The notes under the pieces were generated by a model, which was not told where the DNA came from, searched no databases, and saw only the letters and a list, made by a program, of their open reading frames with translations. From positions 1 through 64,000 of the forward strand of contig CAZBJH010000001.1 in assembly GCA_964492185.1 (NCBI GenBank): a stretch of 64,000 nt of DNA. The letters run 5' to 3'. The stretch comes from JAFGSZ01 sp964492185 (GTDB taxonomy: Bacteria; Bacteroidota; Bacteroidia; Bacteroidales; UBA10428). Position 1 is the stretch's first letter. Each line of letters opens with the position of its first letter. This document shows positions 35,273 to 44,198 of this stretch, in pieces. Both the position numbers and the translations under genes were made by a program.

Positions 35273-37357
35273 ATGAAAAAAATTGATTTAACTTCTATTA
35301 CCAGACTGTTCATGGTTTGTACTATTTTTTGTATTTCCATGCTGACTTATGGCCAGGAAAAGATCGGCTGGCTTGAGGCTTATACCGATGAAATTATTGC
35401 AGGATCTGATACTTATAAATACGGCTTTTATGCTGTTGATGCTAATGATTGCAAACTTAAGATTGAAGAAGATAAAACAGATAAAAAAGGAAGGACTACA
35501 ACAACATCCTGGGTATTTTATCTTTCAGATCTCAATCCTGCAGCACTGAGCTTTAAACCATCCAAAAAAATCATCAGGATAGATATGGAAACCAAACAAT
35601 CCCAAAAATTTATCAGTGTATATGAGGATGGTGAGTTTGCCGGATACACCTCTTCAGTTTCCCTGAATACTGATGAGGTTGATAAGGCACGTTCATTCAT
35701 TGATAATTTTAAAACCCGGGGTGAGGATTGTGAAGGTTCTGATATGACATGGTCATCACCTTCTGAAGCCTTTTCCTGGCTTATGGATAATATTGGCGAA
35801 TCAAACAATAGCGGCACGGTTTATAAACAAACAATCAAAAAAGGTGCAAAAGAACACCTGGCGGAACTGGAAACAACAATAACTGACAGCAAAGGTAATC
35901 AGGAGGAAATGTTATACATTTTCAACATGAGTGATATCATTCCATCGGGTGTTATGCTCAATGTTTCGCGTAATTCGTTATCCGTGGAACTACCGGTGCG
36001 CGAAAAGAATAATTATATTCAGATCAGAAATATGCAGGATGAAATATCCTATTCAAGTGAATTGGAGATATATTTCGATGATATCGAGGTTGCCCGAAAT
36101 GCAGTACATGCATTTACACTTCTGGCTAACGAAATCAAACCTGTAAGAGCAAAATGGAATAATTACAGTGAAGCAATGACTTTTGTAAAAAATAATCTAA
36201 AAGAAGCCCGGTCGGGATCCGATAATCATGCACAAACATTATCCTTTGACCCTTCGGCTTCAGGGATAGTGGATTTTGTTACAGTTGTTACCGACTCTAA
36301 AGGCGCTTCGGAAAAAACAACCAGCTATTTTTATATGAATGATATTCAACCCGGTATTAATCTGAAGGTATCATCCCGCGATGCATTACTCGAGCTGGAA
36401 ACCCGTGACCGGAATAAATATATCAAACAGACTAAAGATGGGATATTACAATCCTATACAAATTCATTTAATATTTATGTTGATGACATCGATGCAGCAC
36501 GTGATATGCAACTTGCACTTGATTATGCGATAAATACCAGTGAGGCGGGAATTGAGGAGTTCTCCTCAACCGGTCATGTACAAGAATGGCTGAAACATCA
36601 TCCTGGCGAGGTACTGCTCGACGGGGAAAGTATAAAACAAAATATAGCAATGGTGCGGGAAAGGGAAAACAAGATTGAAGTACAGACTGAGATTGCCGGT
36701 GATGACGGAACGGCAGTATATAAATATGAGATATACCCGGAAGACCTCTCCCTTGATGATCTTGCAATAGAAGTATCAGGTGATGAGCTAACTGTACCTC
36801 TTTCCACGGGTAGGGTACAATATATTAAAGCTTACGAGGGAAATGAACTTCAAAATTTTGATGATGAGATTGAAATCTTTTTCAATGATGTCCAGGTGGC
36901 TAAAAATTTCATATCTGCACTGCGTTTTGTCAGAGAATCGTCACAGGTTAAGAGCAGATTGATGAAAGACAATGAGACTGCATTGAATTTCCTCACGGAA
37001 TCTATGAACGAAATTCAAATTGACGGGGTAAAATACGAACAGCAACTGGAAACAATGGAAGCGGATAATTGTAAACTTAGGTTTATCCGAAACCTGACAG
37101 ATGAAGATGGTACGAAAGAGGAGTTTATATTTGAATTTATGGCTTCTGATATAGATCCAATTAATTCTGAAATCTCCGTATCAAATAAAGAAATTGATAT
37201 TGAATTGATCACTAATGGCCGTGAGAAACTGATTAAACCGTATGAAAACGGGGATACACAAAATTTTGATTATCATTTTTCTGTAATTACCAATGATATC
37301 CTGCACGCTAAAAAAATCCTGGCAGCATTTCAAACATTGGCAGAGGGCTGTAAATAA
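35273..37357 (+). CDS. Exported protein of five tandem copies of an unrecognised domain
   Basis: A 694-residue protein started at the ATG giving MKKIDLTSITRLF (signal peptide ending LTYGQ); the longer ORF from a TTG is rejected. It consists of five units of about 120-140 residues. Each has a strand run with D..G....T...F.MSDI.P pattern (YLSDLNPAALSF, NMSDIIPSGVML, YMNDIQPGINLK, YPEDLSLDDLAI, MASDIDPINSEI), then a conserved YI/KFI segment (NYIQIRNMQDE, KYIKQTKDG, QYIKAYEGNE, KLIKPYENGD) and a closing helix (VARNAVHAFTLL, AARDMQLALDY, VAKNFISALRF, HAKKILAAFQT). I do not know this family. It is secreted and acidic, with no catalytic motif. Confidence 0.7.
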   Translation: MKKIDLTSITRLFMVCTIFCISMLTYGQEKIGWLEAYTDEIIAGSDTYKYGFYAVDANDCKLKIEEDKTDKKGRTTTTSWVFYLSDLNPAALSFKPSKKIIRIDMETKQSQKFISVYEDGEFAGYTSSVSLNTDEVDKARSFIDNFKTRGEDCEGSDMTWSSPSEAFSWLMDNIGESNNSGTVYKQTIKKGAKEHLAELETTITDSKGNQEEMLYIFNMSDIIPSGVMLNVSRNSLSVELPVREKNNYIQIRNMQDEISYSSELEIYFDDIEVARNAVHAFTLLANEIKPVRAKWNNYSEAMTFVKNNLKEARSGSDNHAQTLSFDPSASGIVDFVTVVTDSKGASEKTTSYFYMNDIQPGINLKVSSRDALLELETRDRNKYIKQTKDGILQSYTNSFNIYVDDIDAARDMQLALDYAINTSEAGIEEFSSTGHVQEWLKHHPGEVLLDGESIKQNIAMVRERENKIEVQTEIAGDDGTAVYKYEIYPEDLSLDDLAIEVSGDELTVPLSTGRVQYIKAYEGNELQNFDDEIEIFFNDVQVAKNFISALRFVRESSQVKSRLMKDNETALNFLTESMNEIQIDGVKYEQQLETMEADNCKLRFIRNLTDEDGTKEEFIFEFMASDIDPINSEISVSNKEIDIELITNGREKLIKPYENGDTQNFDYHFSVITNDILHAKKILAAFQTLAEGCK

Positions 37358-37432
37358 TAAACCCGTGAGGAACGCGTTGCTAATTTCTATTTATCTGGTG
37401 TGAAGTGTATTATAATGTTAGCTAAGTCAAAA

Positions 37433-37471
37433 ACGCGGAGTTTACATTTAAGTAAAATCCGCGTCTTTTTT
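37433..37471 (+). terminator. Rho-independent terminator
   Basis: ACGCGGA-GTTTAC pairs with GTAAAA-TCCGCGT around a small loop, followed by a T-run. Confidence 0.75.
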
Positions 37472-37491
37472 CAAGTGATTTATAACAGAAA

Positions 37492-38820
37492 TTACATAAT
37501 TTTCCCGTTGTTTATCTTAAAATAAGGAAAATCAATACCCAGCAGGAAACGCATTAAAATAAAATATCGTTTTACCAGACTGGTAATAAGAAAATTTTCC
37601 CGGACATGCTCAATAGCATGATAACCCATTCTTTCGCTTTCCTCTTTATTGGTAAGCAGGAATTTCGTATAGGTGGCAATATTATCAACAGCAAAAGGAT
37701 CAACCAGAAATCCGGTTTTATCATTGATAACCTGTAAACGGATACCACCCACGTTACTTCCGATAACAGGTGTTCCCTGCCACAATGCTTCTGTAACCAC
37801 CAGTCCGAATCCTTCCTTCGTGGAAACATGTATAAAAACTTTGGCGAGTTTCATCAATGCCCCGATGATGCGATCATTGTCAGGTATATTTAGCAAGGGG
37901 TATATATCATTATCGTTTTCCACCATTCCTGAAATTTTTGCATACATCTCCATCCCTTCGGGATCATCACTTGCTGAATTGCCTACTATGATCAATACAG
38001 GCTTTAGATTCTTAATTTCCCTGTCGGTTTTTAATTGTTTAAAGGCTTTAATAATCGTTTCCTGGTTTTTATGTACATCATACCTGGATACGGCCAGTAC
38101 TATTGGTCGTTCGGCATCAATGTCATATTCTTCAAATATGTCACTCAACACGGAATGGGCTTCTTTATCTGTTCGCTGACTGTTTTTGAGTGTTAAGGGA
38201 TCAATTGAAGGCGGGATCTGGTATACCGGTTTTTTTATCCCCCCCTTAACAAAATCCTTATGCGAGAAAATGACTCCGTCATAATTATTTATATACGGTA
38301 ACAAAAAATTCCAGATCAGTTCATTAGCTTCAGAAGTGTCAATATGGCAACGCCAAATCATTTTACCTTCATAGTGCCCATGAACCACTGATGCACAAGG
38401 CTGCGGATCATGAACAACATTCATGTCAGAAACTATCCTGACATCTTCAAAATTCTTTTTATTTGTATTTATATACAAATCAAGAAGGTCTTCAAGGGTG
38501 AACTCCTGTTTAAGCCCCTGAATTATATTGTGAAACCGTTTTGTAATGTTATAAAATTCATCAGTGGCTTCAATACAGAACCACTGACAATTAATACCCA
38601 GGCCGCGGGCTATCGGAACTATGCTTTTCAACATTTCAGCCACTCCTCCTCCTTCAAAGGTAGAATTCACGTTTGTCCAGATCTTGCCTTCAAGAAGCAC
38701 AGCAAGTTGCCGTATACTTTCAACTTCATTCTTACCAATAATACCAACATATTCATCCAGATCTACCGGATCAAGAGGCTGGTATTTCTCCAAATATTTC
38801 GGACTTAAATGATTATACAC
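37492..38820 (-). CDS. treT: Trehalose synthase-like GT4 glycosyltransferase (TreT family)
   Basis: A 442-residue GT-B protein. The N-terminal LEGKIWTNVNSTFEGGGVAE, LGINCQWFCIEA, FYNITKRFHNIIQG, DPQPCA and WRCHIDTS are features of trehalose glycosyl-transferring synthase, which makes trehalose from NDP-glucose and glucose. The C-terminal nucleotide-binding half has ILAVSRYDVHKNQETIIKAF-like SRxDxxKN and the E-X7-E motif in EGFGLVVTEALWQG. TreT is best known from archaea and thermophiles, so its presence here suggests a stress-protection solute pathway. No other trehalose gene is adjacent. Confidence 0.75.
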   Translation of the reverse strand: MYNHLSPKYLEKYQPLDPVDLDEYVGIIGKNEVESIRQLAVLLEGKIWTNVNSTFEGGGVAEMLKSIVPIARGLGINCQWFCIEATDEFYNITKRFHNIIQGLKQEFTLEDLLDLYINTNKKNFEDVRIVSDMNVVHDPQPCASVVHGHYEGKMIWRCHIDTSEANELIWNFLLPYINNYDGVIFSHKDFVKGGIKKPVYQIPPSIDPLTLKNSQRTDKEAHSVLSDIFEEYDIDAERPIVLAVSRYDVHKNQETIIKAFKQLKTDREIKNLKPVLIIVGNSASDDPEGMEMYAKISGMVENDNDIYPLLNIPDNDRIIGALMKLAKVFIHVSTKEGFGLVVTEALWQGTPVIGSNVGGIRLQVINDKTGFLVDPFAVDNIATYTKFLLTNKEESERMGYHAIEHVRENFLITSLVKRYFILMRFLLGIDFPYFKINNGKIM

Positions 38821-38936
38821 GTTTAAATAGTTTTAAATGTTTATAAAGTGGTAAATATATATATATTTTTATCCTTTGCACACTCACTAAACTAACAAAT
38901 TTTTTCAATTGTATGTTCCTGTTATTAAAATGATTT

Positions 38937-39422
38937 TTAAAAGGAAACAGCCGATTTTATTTGTACAGAATTAATCTCACCCGTGATAATTACTTTTTCA
39001 GTATGTCCGTATAAGGATTTTATGTTTAAAGGAATATTGTATACAGCAAGGATATCATTGATACGTATATGTATTTTTGATGCAGAAAGATGTATATAAT
39101 CCATAGGATTAATTCTGCCGGACATTTGTTTTTTTTTGATTTTGTTATCTATGAAATTGTAAATCAGCCTCTTAAACAGGTTTGTCATAAAACTTTTCAG
39201 GGTGAAGCAAAGAATTAGTTTTTCGTTTTGAAAATCGCAAAAACGGATTTGTACACTTTCTTTAAATGTAAGAAAACGTATTTTAATCCTGTGAAATACC
39301 AGATCCAAACCATTTTCAGCAGCAATTATTTCCATATCAACCTGTTCTTCATCCAGAGCATTATTAAAAACATAATGACTCAGAATATTGCCTATTTCAG
39401 AATAGCTTATTTCCAGTTTCAT
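38937..39422 (-). CDS. Hypothetical protein
   Basis: A 161-residue protein with no signal peptide and no family I recognise. It alternates hydrophobic and charged strands (MEIIAAENGLDLVFHRIKIR; IHIRINDILAVYNIPLNIKS) and contains a basic stretch FIDNKIKKKQ. The composition and predicted strands suggest a small beta-rich cytosolic protein. It lies between the TreT and hflC genes on the same strand, with gaps above 100 bp on each side. Confidence 0.55.
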   Translation of the reverse strand: MKLEISYSEIGNILSHYVFNNALDEEQVDMEIIAAENGLDLVFHRIKIRFLTFKESVQIRFCDFQNEKLILCFTLKSFMTNLFKRLIYNFIDNKIKKKQMSGRINPMDYIHLSASKIHIRINDILAVYNIPLNIKSLYGHTEKVIITGEINSVQIKSAVSF

Positions 39423-39591
39423 GTTCCGCTTATATCAGTATAAAAAACTGTTTTGGGCATATATATGAACATTGACTTAAAGCAATACTTTATTAATTTA
39501 CAGTATACCTGAAAACAGTTTTTTTATCACCGCTGGAATTGTCCGGCAGATTAGATGGCGGAAATAGGAAGGATTACTAAATTAAAGTAGT

Positions 39592-40536
39592 TTATTTCAT
39601 GTCTTTCAGATACTTGAATAATTCACTATCGGTTGACAGGATAACATATGTTTCTTTGTCAAAGGTCTTTTCAAATGTCTCCATGGACTTCATAAATGCA
39701 TATAGTTCCTTTGATGCGGCGGACCGGTTATAAGCAGCTGAATATATGGCGGCTGCCCTACCGTCTGCTTTTCCTTTGATCTCCTCTGCTTCTTTGAAAG
39801 CTCCTGATTGTATGCTTTGCAGTTCCCTTTCCTTTTCACCGTTGATCCTGGATGCTTCCCCCTGACCTTCGGAACGGAACTTGTCGGCTATCCTGTAGCG
39901 TTCACTTTTCATACGTTCATAAACCTGCGTGCGCACTTCTTCAACATAGTTGATACGCTTAATACGAAAATCAAGAATTTCAATACCCAGATCCTTAGCT
40001 TGTGCATTTGCAGTCTCCTGGATCATATTCTGGATTTTTTCCCGGCCGACCTTAATATTAGACAGTGAATCACCTATCATTTCACTGATCTCTCCTGATG
40101 ATATTGGTGTACGGTTGCTTGTTCTTACAGCTTCCTCAATATTATGATTGGCAATAAAATCACGTGTTTCCCCGTCAAGAATATCATCTATCCTTGAATG
40201 GGCAAACCTTTCATTTGTTAATCTGATATAAAACTGTAAGGGGTTAGTTATCTGCCACCGTGCATAGGTATCGATATAAATAAATTTCTTATCTCTTGTA
40301 GGTATCTGGTTAGGATCACCATCCCATTCCAGGTAACGCTTCTCAAAATAGTTGGTTTTTTGTATAAAAGGAGTTTTAAAATTCAACCCGGGGGTTGTTA
40401 TTGCATCTCCTACAGGTTTTCCGAACTGGGTAATTACAACCTGTTCGGTTTCTTTCACTACATAAATACTCTGGAAAAGAACGATCAAAGCCAGAATAAT
40501 GATAACAATAGTGTATGTAATTTTTTTTGTGTTCAT
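39592..40536 (-). CDS. hflC: HflC, SPFH-family modulator of FtsH protease
   Basis: A 314-residue membrane protein. One N-terminal transmembrane helix (about 7-27) precedes the band-7 domain: VVKETEQVVITQFGKPVGD, PGLNFKTPF, DTYARWQITNPLQFYI and GIEILDFRIKRINYVEEVRTQVYERM. A helical coiled tail follows (EKERELQSIQSGAFKEAEEI). With HflK it forms a cage around FtsH in the inner membrane. It begins 2 bp after the hflK stop, so the two are co-translated. Confidence 0.92.
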   Translation of the reverse strand: MNTKKITYTIVIIILALIVLFQSIYVVKETEQVVITQFGKPVGDAITTPGLNFKTPFIQKTNYFEKRYLEWDGDPNQIPTRDKKFIYIDTYARWQITNPLQFYIRLTNERFAHSRIDDILDGETRDFIANHNIEEAVRTSNRTPISSGEISEMIGDSLSNIKVGREKIQNMIQETANAQAKDLGIEILDFRIKRINYVEEVRTQVYERMKSERYRIADKFRSEGQGEASRINGEKERELQSIQSGAFKEAEEIKGKADGRAAAIYSAAYNRSAASKELYAFMKSMETFEKTFDKETYVILSTDSELFKYLKDMK

Positions 40537-40538
40537 AT

Positions 40539-41534
40539 CTAATCTGTTGTATTGTTTGATTTAACATCTTTTAATTGCATCTGCAACAGTGGCAACACGT
40601 TGTTACCTTCCTGATCCGTAATGATCTTATTACCAAGTTTAGGAATTACACTTTGCATGGTTTCAAGGTATATCCTTCTTTTTGTCACCTCGGGAGCCTT
40701 GATGTATTCAATGTAAAGTGCATTGAACCGGGCTACATTACCCTGCGCGTTATTTACGCGGGCAGTAGCATAACCTTCTGCTTTCTGAATGGTCTCCTCT
40801 GCTTCACCCCGGGCCCGGGGAATAACTTTATTATATTCCGATTTTGCCTGATTGATCAGGGTTTCCTTTTCCTGTTGGGCTTCATTAACAGCGTTAAATG
40901 CATTCTTTACCGGATCCGGAGGATTGACATCCTGCAAAACAACCTGCTCAATTTTTAGGCCCAGGGAATATTCCCTGCATAATTCCTGTACAAGTTCTTC
41001 CATTTTACCGGCTATCTCTGTCCGGCCAACGGTGAGCACCTCGTTGACAGTACGGTCACCTACTATCTGACGCATTGCAGATTCAGAGATATCCCTTAGT
41101 GTATTTTCCGGATTTCGTACCTTAAACAAAAAATTATAAGGATTATCGACCCTGTATTGTATGACCCATTCCACATCAGCCAGGTTAAGGTCACCGGTCA
41201 GCATAAGGGATTCATTCCCTGTTCCGGATTTTGTGTATTGCGACTGAATTCCCGGTCGTGTTGTACGGAAACCAAATTCAAGCTTTTGTTGCCTTTCAAC
41301 AGGAACTTTTTGCACCTGTTCCATAAAAGGCACTTTAGCGTTTAACCCGGGTTCAACCTGCCTGACAAATTTACCGAAGCGGGTGATAACCCCAACTTCT
41401 TCGGGTCCGACAGTGAACAGACTTCCCAATCCCAGGATCAAAAGGATCACAATAATAATTACCAGTCTTTTGTGTTTTATCAATGTCCTGACAAAAGGTG
41501 GTATATCCAGATTATCAAATTGATTATTAGTCAT
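40539..41534 (-). CDS. hflK: HflK, SPFH-family modulator of FtsH protease
   Basis: A 331-residue membrane protein. A transmembrane helix (about 23-45, LVIIIVILLILGLGSLFTVG) leads to the band-7 domain: VGVITRFGKFVRQVEPGLNA, LTGDLNLADVEWVIQYRVDN, LRDISESAMRQIVGDRTVNE and LKIEQVVLQDVNPPDPVKNA. The coiled tail has EEAEETIQKAEGYATARVNNAQ-like features. It is the first gene of hflKC. Confidence 0.92.
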   Translation of the reverse strand: MTNNQFDNLDIPPFVRTLIKHKRLVIIIVILLILGLGSLFTVGPEEVGVITRFGKFVRQVEPGLNAKVPFMEQVQKVPVERQQKLEFGFRTTRPGIQSQYTKSGTGNESLMLTGDLNLADVEWVIQYRVDNPYNFLFKVRNPENTLRDISESAMRQIVGDRTVNEVLTVGRTEIAGKMEELVQELCREYSLGLKIEQVVLQDVNPPDPVKNAFNAVNEAQQEKETLINQAKSEYNKVIPRARGEAEETIQKAEGYATARVNNAQGNVARFNALYIEYIKAPEVTKRRIYLETMQSVIPKLGNKIITDQEGNNVLPLLQMQLKDVKSNNTTD

Positions 41535-41683
41535 GTATTATAAATTTTAAAGATTTAAATGCAAATATAACCAAAATGCATAAGGCATTCCAGTTAAAAG
41601 TATATTCTTTTAGAAAATTTTAATTACCGCCTGCATTTTATAATTTTGCATTCCTAATAGCCAATTTCAAAATTCAAAGGAAT

Positions 41684-42811
41684 ATGATGGTTGAACTGGA
41701 ACCAAAATCAACAGAGGAAATAAGACCGGGGTCTGTAATTCAGCAATCTTCTTTTTGGGCGGAAGTAAAATCCAGACAGGGTTTGAAAACCAGGGCCTTT
41801 GAAATTGAAACAAATGAATTTCCGGATAATATTCAGGAAAATAATAAAAAAAGTGGTTTGTTAAAAGACGATATGCTGATCATATTGAGATCCATAGGTC
41901 CGGGAGTCTTTATGGCATACATTCCTTATGGCCCGGAATTGTTGCCTGATCCTCATAACCGTGGATTATGGCTGGAGGAAATAGGAGAAAATTTGCGCTT
42001 GTTTTTATCTGAGAATTGTTTATTTATAAGATTTGATCTTTCCTGGGAATCTCCCTGGGCAAATGAAGAAGACTGTTTTGTAAATAACGGGACATGGATT
42101 GATCCGCCTGAACCGGGGATACAGGAAATCAGGATGAATTTCAATACAATAAACCGGCAATTAAGAAAGGCGCCAACTGACGTGTTACCTTCAAATACTG
42201 TACTGCTTGACCTTAAAAAGGAAAACCATGAACTCATAAATGACATGAGACCTAAAACACGCTATAATGTAAGGTTATCAGGTCGGAAAGGAATAAAGGT
42301 TAGGACAGGAAATATTGATGATATTCAGCTTTGGTATGACCTGTATTGCAAAACTGCCGCAAGAAATAGTATTAATTGTCATGACTTTCATTATTTTAAG
42401 TCGATCTTTCAATCCAGGCAAAATCATACATATCAGGATACTACTGTCCACTTACTCATTGCCGGGTTAAACGGAGAACCGCTTGCAGGAATGTTTTTAT
42501 CAATATCTGGTAATCGCGCAACATACTTATACGGTGCTTCATCCTCTGAAAAAAGGAATACAATGCCTACATATGCATTACAATGGGAAGCTATTCAAAT
42601 AGCAAAAAAAGCAGGTTGCAGAGAATACGATTTGTTTGGAATTTCCCAACGTCCTGATCCTTCACATCCTATGTACGGGCTGTATCGTTTTAAGACAGGC
42701 TTTGGGGGTAGGATGTTTCATCGGCAGGGTTGCTGGGATTATGTATTGGATGAAACCCGGTATGAATGTTTTCGGGCTGCCGAGTTAACTATGCAGGGGT
42801 ATCATATATAA
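41684..42811 (+). CDS. FemAB-like peptidyltransferase / GNAT-fold protein
   Basis: A 375-residue protein with two GNAT-like subdomains. FWAEVKSRQGLKTRAFEI, AYIPYGPELLP, FIRFDLSWESP, MRPKTRYNVRLSGRKGIKV, LAGMFLSISGNRATYLYGAS and YDLFGIS are characteristic of the FemX/FemAB family, which transfers aminoacyl groups to lipid II or similar acceptors. The closing GLYRFKTGFGGRMFHRQGCWDYVL fits. In Bacteroidota the acceptor is not established. The start may be either of two adjacent ATGs (41684, 41687). It is divergent from hflK. Confidence 0.82.
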   Translation: MMVELEPKSTEEIRPGSVIQQSSFWAEVKSRQGLKTRAFEIETNEFPDNIQENNKKSGLLKDDMLIILRSIGPGVFMAYIPYGPELLPDPHNRGLWLEEIGENLRLFLSENCLFIRFDLSWESPWANEEDCFVNNGTWIDPPEPGIQEIRMNFNTINRQLRKAPTDVLPSNTVLLDLKKENHELINDMRPKTRYNVRLSGRKGIKVRTGNIDDIQLWYDLYCKTAARNSINCHDFHYFKSIFQSRQNHTYQDTTVHLLIAGLNGEPLAGMFLSISGNRATYLYGASSSEKRNTMPTYALQWEAIQIAKKAGCREYDLFGISQRPDPSHPMYGLYRFKTGFGGRMFHRQGCWDYVLDETRYECFRAAELTMQGYHI

Positions 42812-42840
42812 AAAAAAGGAGTGGTTTCCACTCCTTTTTA
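42812..42840. terminator. Bidirectional terminator
   Basis: AAAAAGGAGTGG TTT CCACTCCTTTTT, a perfect 12-bp stem between the convergent FemAB-like and peroxiredoxin genes. Confidence 0.85.
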
Positions 42841-42845
42841 TTTTC

Positions 42846-43643
42846 CTACCCTATATCTTTTTTAGCAAGATAAAAATCGGACATTTCCAAATCTTTGTCA
42901 TTGATGCGTTGTTCCATTTCTTCCAGCATTTTGGGAGGAGGAACGATCACTTTTTCTCCTTTTTTCCAGTCCAGCGGAAGTGCAACCTTATATTTATCGG
43001 AAGTTTGTAATGCCAGTAAAGCCTTAAGAATCTCATCCATATCACGTCCTACATTCAGGGGGTGGTAATACATGACGAGACGTACTTTTTTACCAGGGTC
43101 AATAAAAAAAACAGCTCTAACGGCAGCAGTCTCATTTTCATTAGGTTGTAACATACCGTATAACTTTGATACTTTCATATCAATATCGGCAATAATGGGA
43201 AAATCAAAATATACTCCCGTGTTTTTCTTTACATTATCAACCCAGGCTAAATGAGAATGAATGCTGTCAATACTCAATCCCAATAATTCGGTATTTAAGG
43301 CATCAAATTCCTTTTTGTGTTTAGCAAATCCACTCATCTCCGTGGTACATACAGGGGTAAAATCGGCCGGATGGGAAAATAGTATCACCCATTTGTCTTT
43401 TGCATAATCGTGGAATCTGATCCTGCCTTTTGTAGTGATTGCCTCAAAATCCGGAGCTATATCACCAATACGCGGAATAGTTGTGTTATAGTTTTTTCCT
43501 CTTCCATAATTAGTGTCTGTCCATAAAGTCCCATTTGCCGCGTTACGCTTGTCCGAAAATTGCTCATTTACGATAAGTAAACTCCGCGTTTTCGGACCGC
43601 GCGAGCCTTGCAAATGAAACTTTATGAACAGACACATGTCCAA
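42846..43643 (-). CDS. 1-Cys-type (Prx6 family) peroxiredoxin with repeat-derived N terminus
   Basis: A 265-residue reading frame. Residues about 55-265 are a Prx6-type peroxiredoxin that reduces peroxides: the peroxidatic Cys is in HPADFTPVCTTEM, with FKxHxxEFxxL-like AKHKKEFDALNTELLGLSID and the extended C-terminal domain (NVGRDMDEILKALLALQTSD, VIVPPPKMLEE). The first 44 residues are translated from a type B repeat (43511-43677): its VNEQFSDKRNAANGTLWTDT runs directly into unique sequence YGRGKNYNTTIPRIGDIAPDF. No ATG exists in frame between the repeat and the domain; the ATG at 43507 is in another frame and stops after 17 codons. So either the protein now uses an element-derived start (43643 or 43637), uses a rare start codon, or is poorly expressed. 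Confidence 0.82.
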   Translation of the reverse strand: MDMCLFIKFHLQGSRGPKTRSLLIVNEQFSDKRNAANGTLWTDTNYGRGKNYNTTIPRIGDIAPDFEAITTKGRIRFHDYAKDKWVILFSHPADFTPVCTTEMSGFAKHKKEFDALNTELLGLSIDSIHSHLAWVDNVKKNTGVYFDFPIIADIDMKVSKLYGMLQPNENETAAVRAVFFIDPGKKVRLVMYYHPLNVGRDMDEILKALLALQTSDKYKVALPLDWKKGEKVIVPPPKMLEEMEQRINDKDLEMSDFYLAKKDIG

Positions 43644-43677
43644 TTAAACATTTTGACGACTATATTGACAGGCACTA
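43511..43677 (+). repeat. Type B palindromic element (167 bp) overlapping the peroxiredoxin 5' end
   Basis: Full-length copy from TAGTGTCTGTCCATAAAGTC to GGCACTA, with arms CCATTTGC/GCAAATG and TCCGAAAA/TTTTCGGA. Opposite orientation to 34942. Its TAGTG end borders the coding region. Confidence 0.88.
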
Positions 43678-43777
43678 ATTAATAATAGTTTTTAAATTAT
43701 AAATTAATGTTGTTATTGTTATTATACCTTACTATGCATAAAAACGATTAACAAATCAAATTGGAATGTGTTCACAA

Positions 43778-43807
43778 AAAAAAGCCCCGCGATTTCGCGG
43801 GGCTTTA
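43778..43807 (-). terminator. Strong rho-independent terminator of the cold-shock gene
   Basis: AAAGCCCCGCG ATTT CGCGGGGCTTT, a perfect 11-bp GC-rich stem with a minus-strand T-run. Confidence 0.88.
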
Positions 43808-43838
43808 AGATTAAACTTGCATTCTGTTAAGCACTAAA

Positions 43839-44030
43839 CTATATTAGTTTAACATTGACCGCATTTAATCCTTTTCTGCCTTCCTGAAGCTCAAAAGTGA
43901 CATCGTCATCTTCCCTGATCTCATCAATAAGCCCTGATACATGGACGAAGTACTCATTTTCAGATGCTGCGTCTTTAATAAATCCGTATCCTTTGGAATC
44001 ATTAAAGAATTTAACTTTACCTTCTTTCAT
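43839..44030 (-). CDS. Cold-shock domain protein (CspA family)
   Basis: A 63-residue OB-fold nucleic-acid chaperone. RNP1 is KGYGFIKD and RNP2 is EYFVHVS; KVKFFNDSKGYGF and FELQEGRKGLNAVNVKL complete the family pattern. It is probably an RNA chaperone. A candidate promoter lies about 30 bp upstream, giving a short leader rather than the long thermosensor leader of E. coli cspA. Confidence 0.92.
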   Translation of the reverse strand: MKEGKVKFFNDSKGYGFIKDAASENEYFVHVSGLIDEIREDDDVTFELQEGRKGLNAVNVKLI

Positions 44031-44058
44031 AAAAATTATTATTTAAATATTAATGATG

Positions 44059-44066
44059 CAAATGTA
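44059..44066 (-). promoter_or_regulatory. Candidate -7 box for the cold-shock gene
   Basis: TACATTTG on the minus strand, 28 bp upstream of the start codon. Confidence 0.45.
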
Positions 44067-44198
44067 AACGAAAAAGTAATTACATGCACATTTTTTTGAC
44101 AATTTTGATGAAAGCAAATAAATTTTTAAAAATAGCTGAATAATTTTTAATTTTAGCAGTAAACATTACTTTCAGGATTAATACTCAAACCAGCCGGA

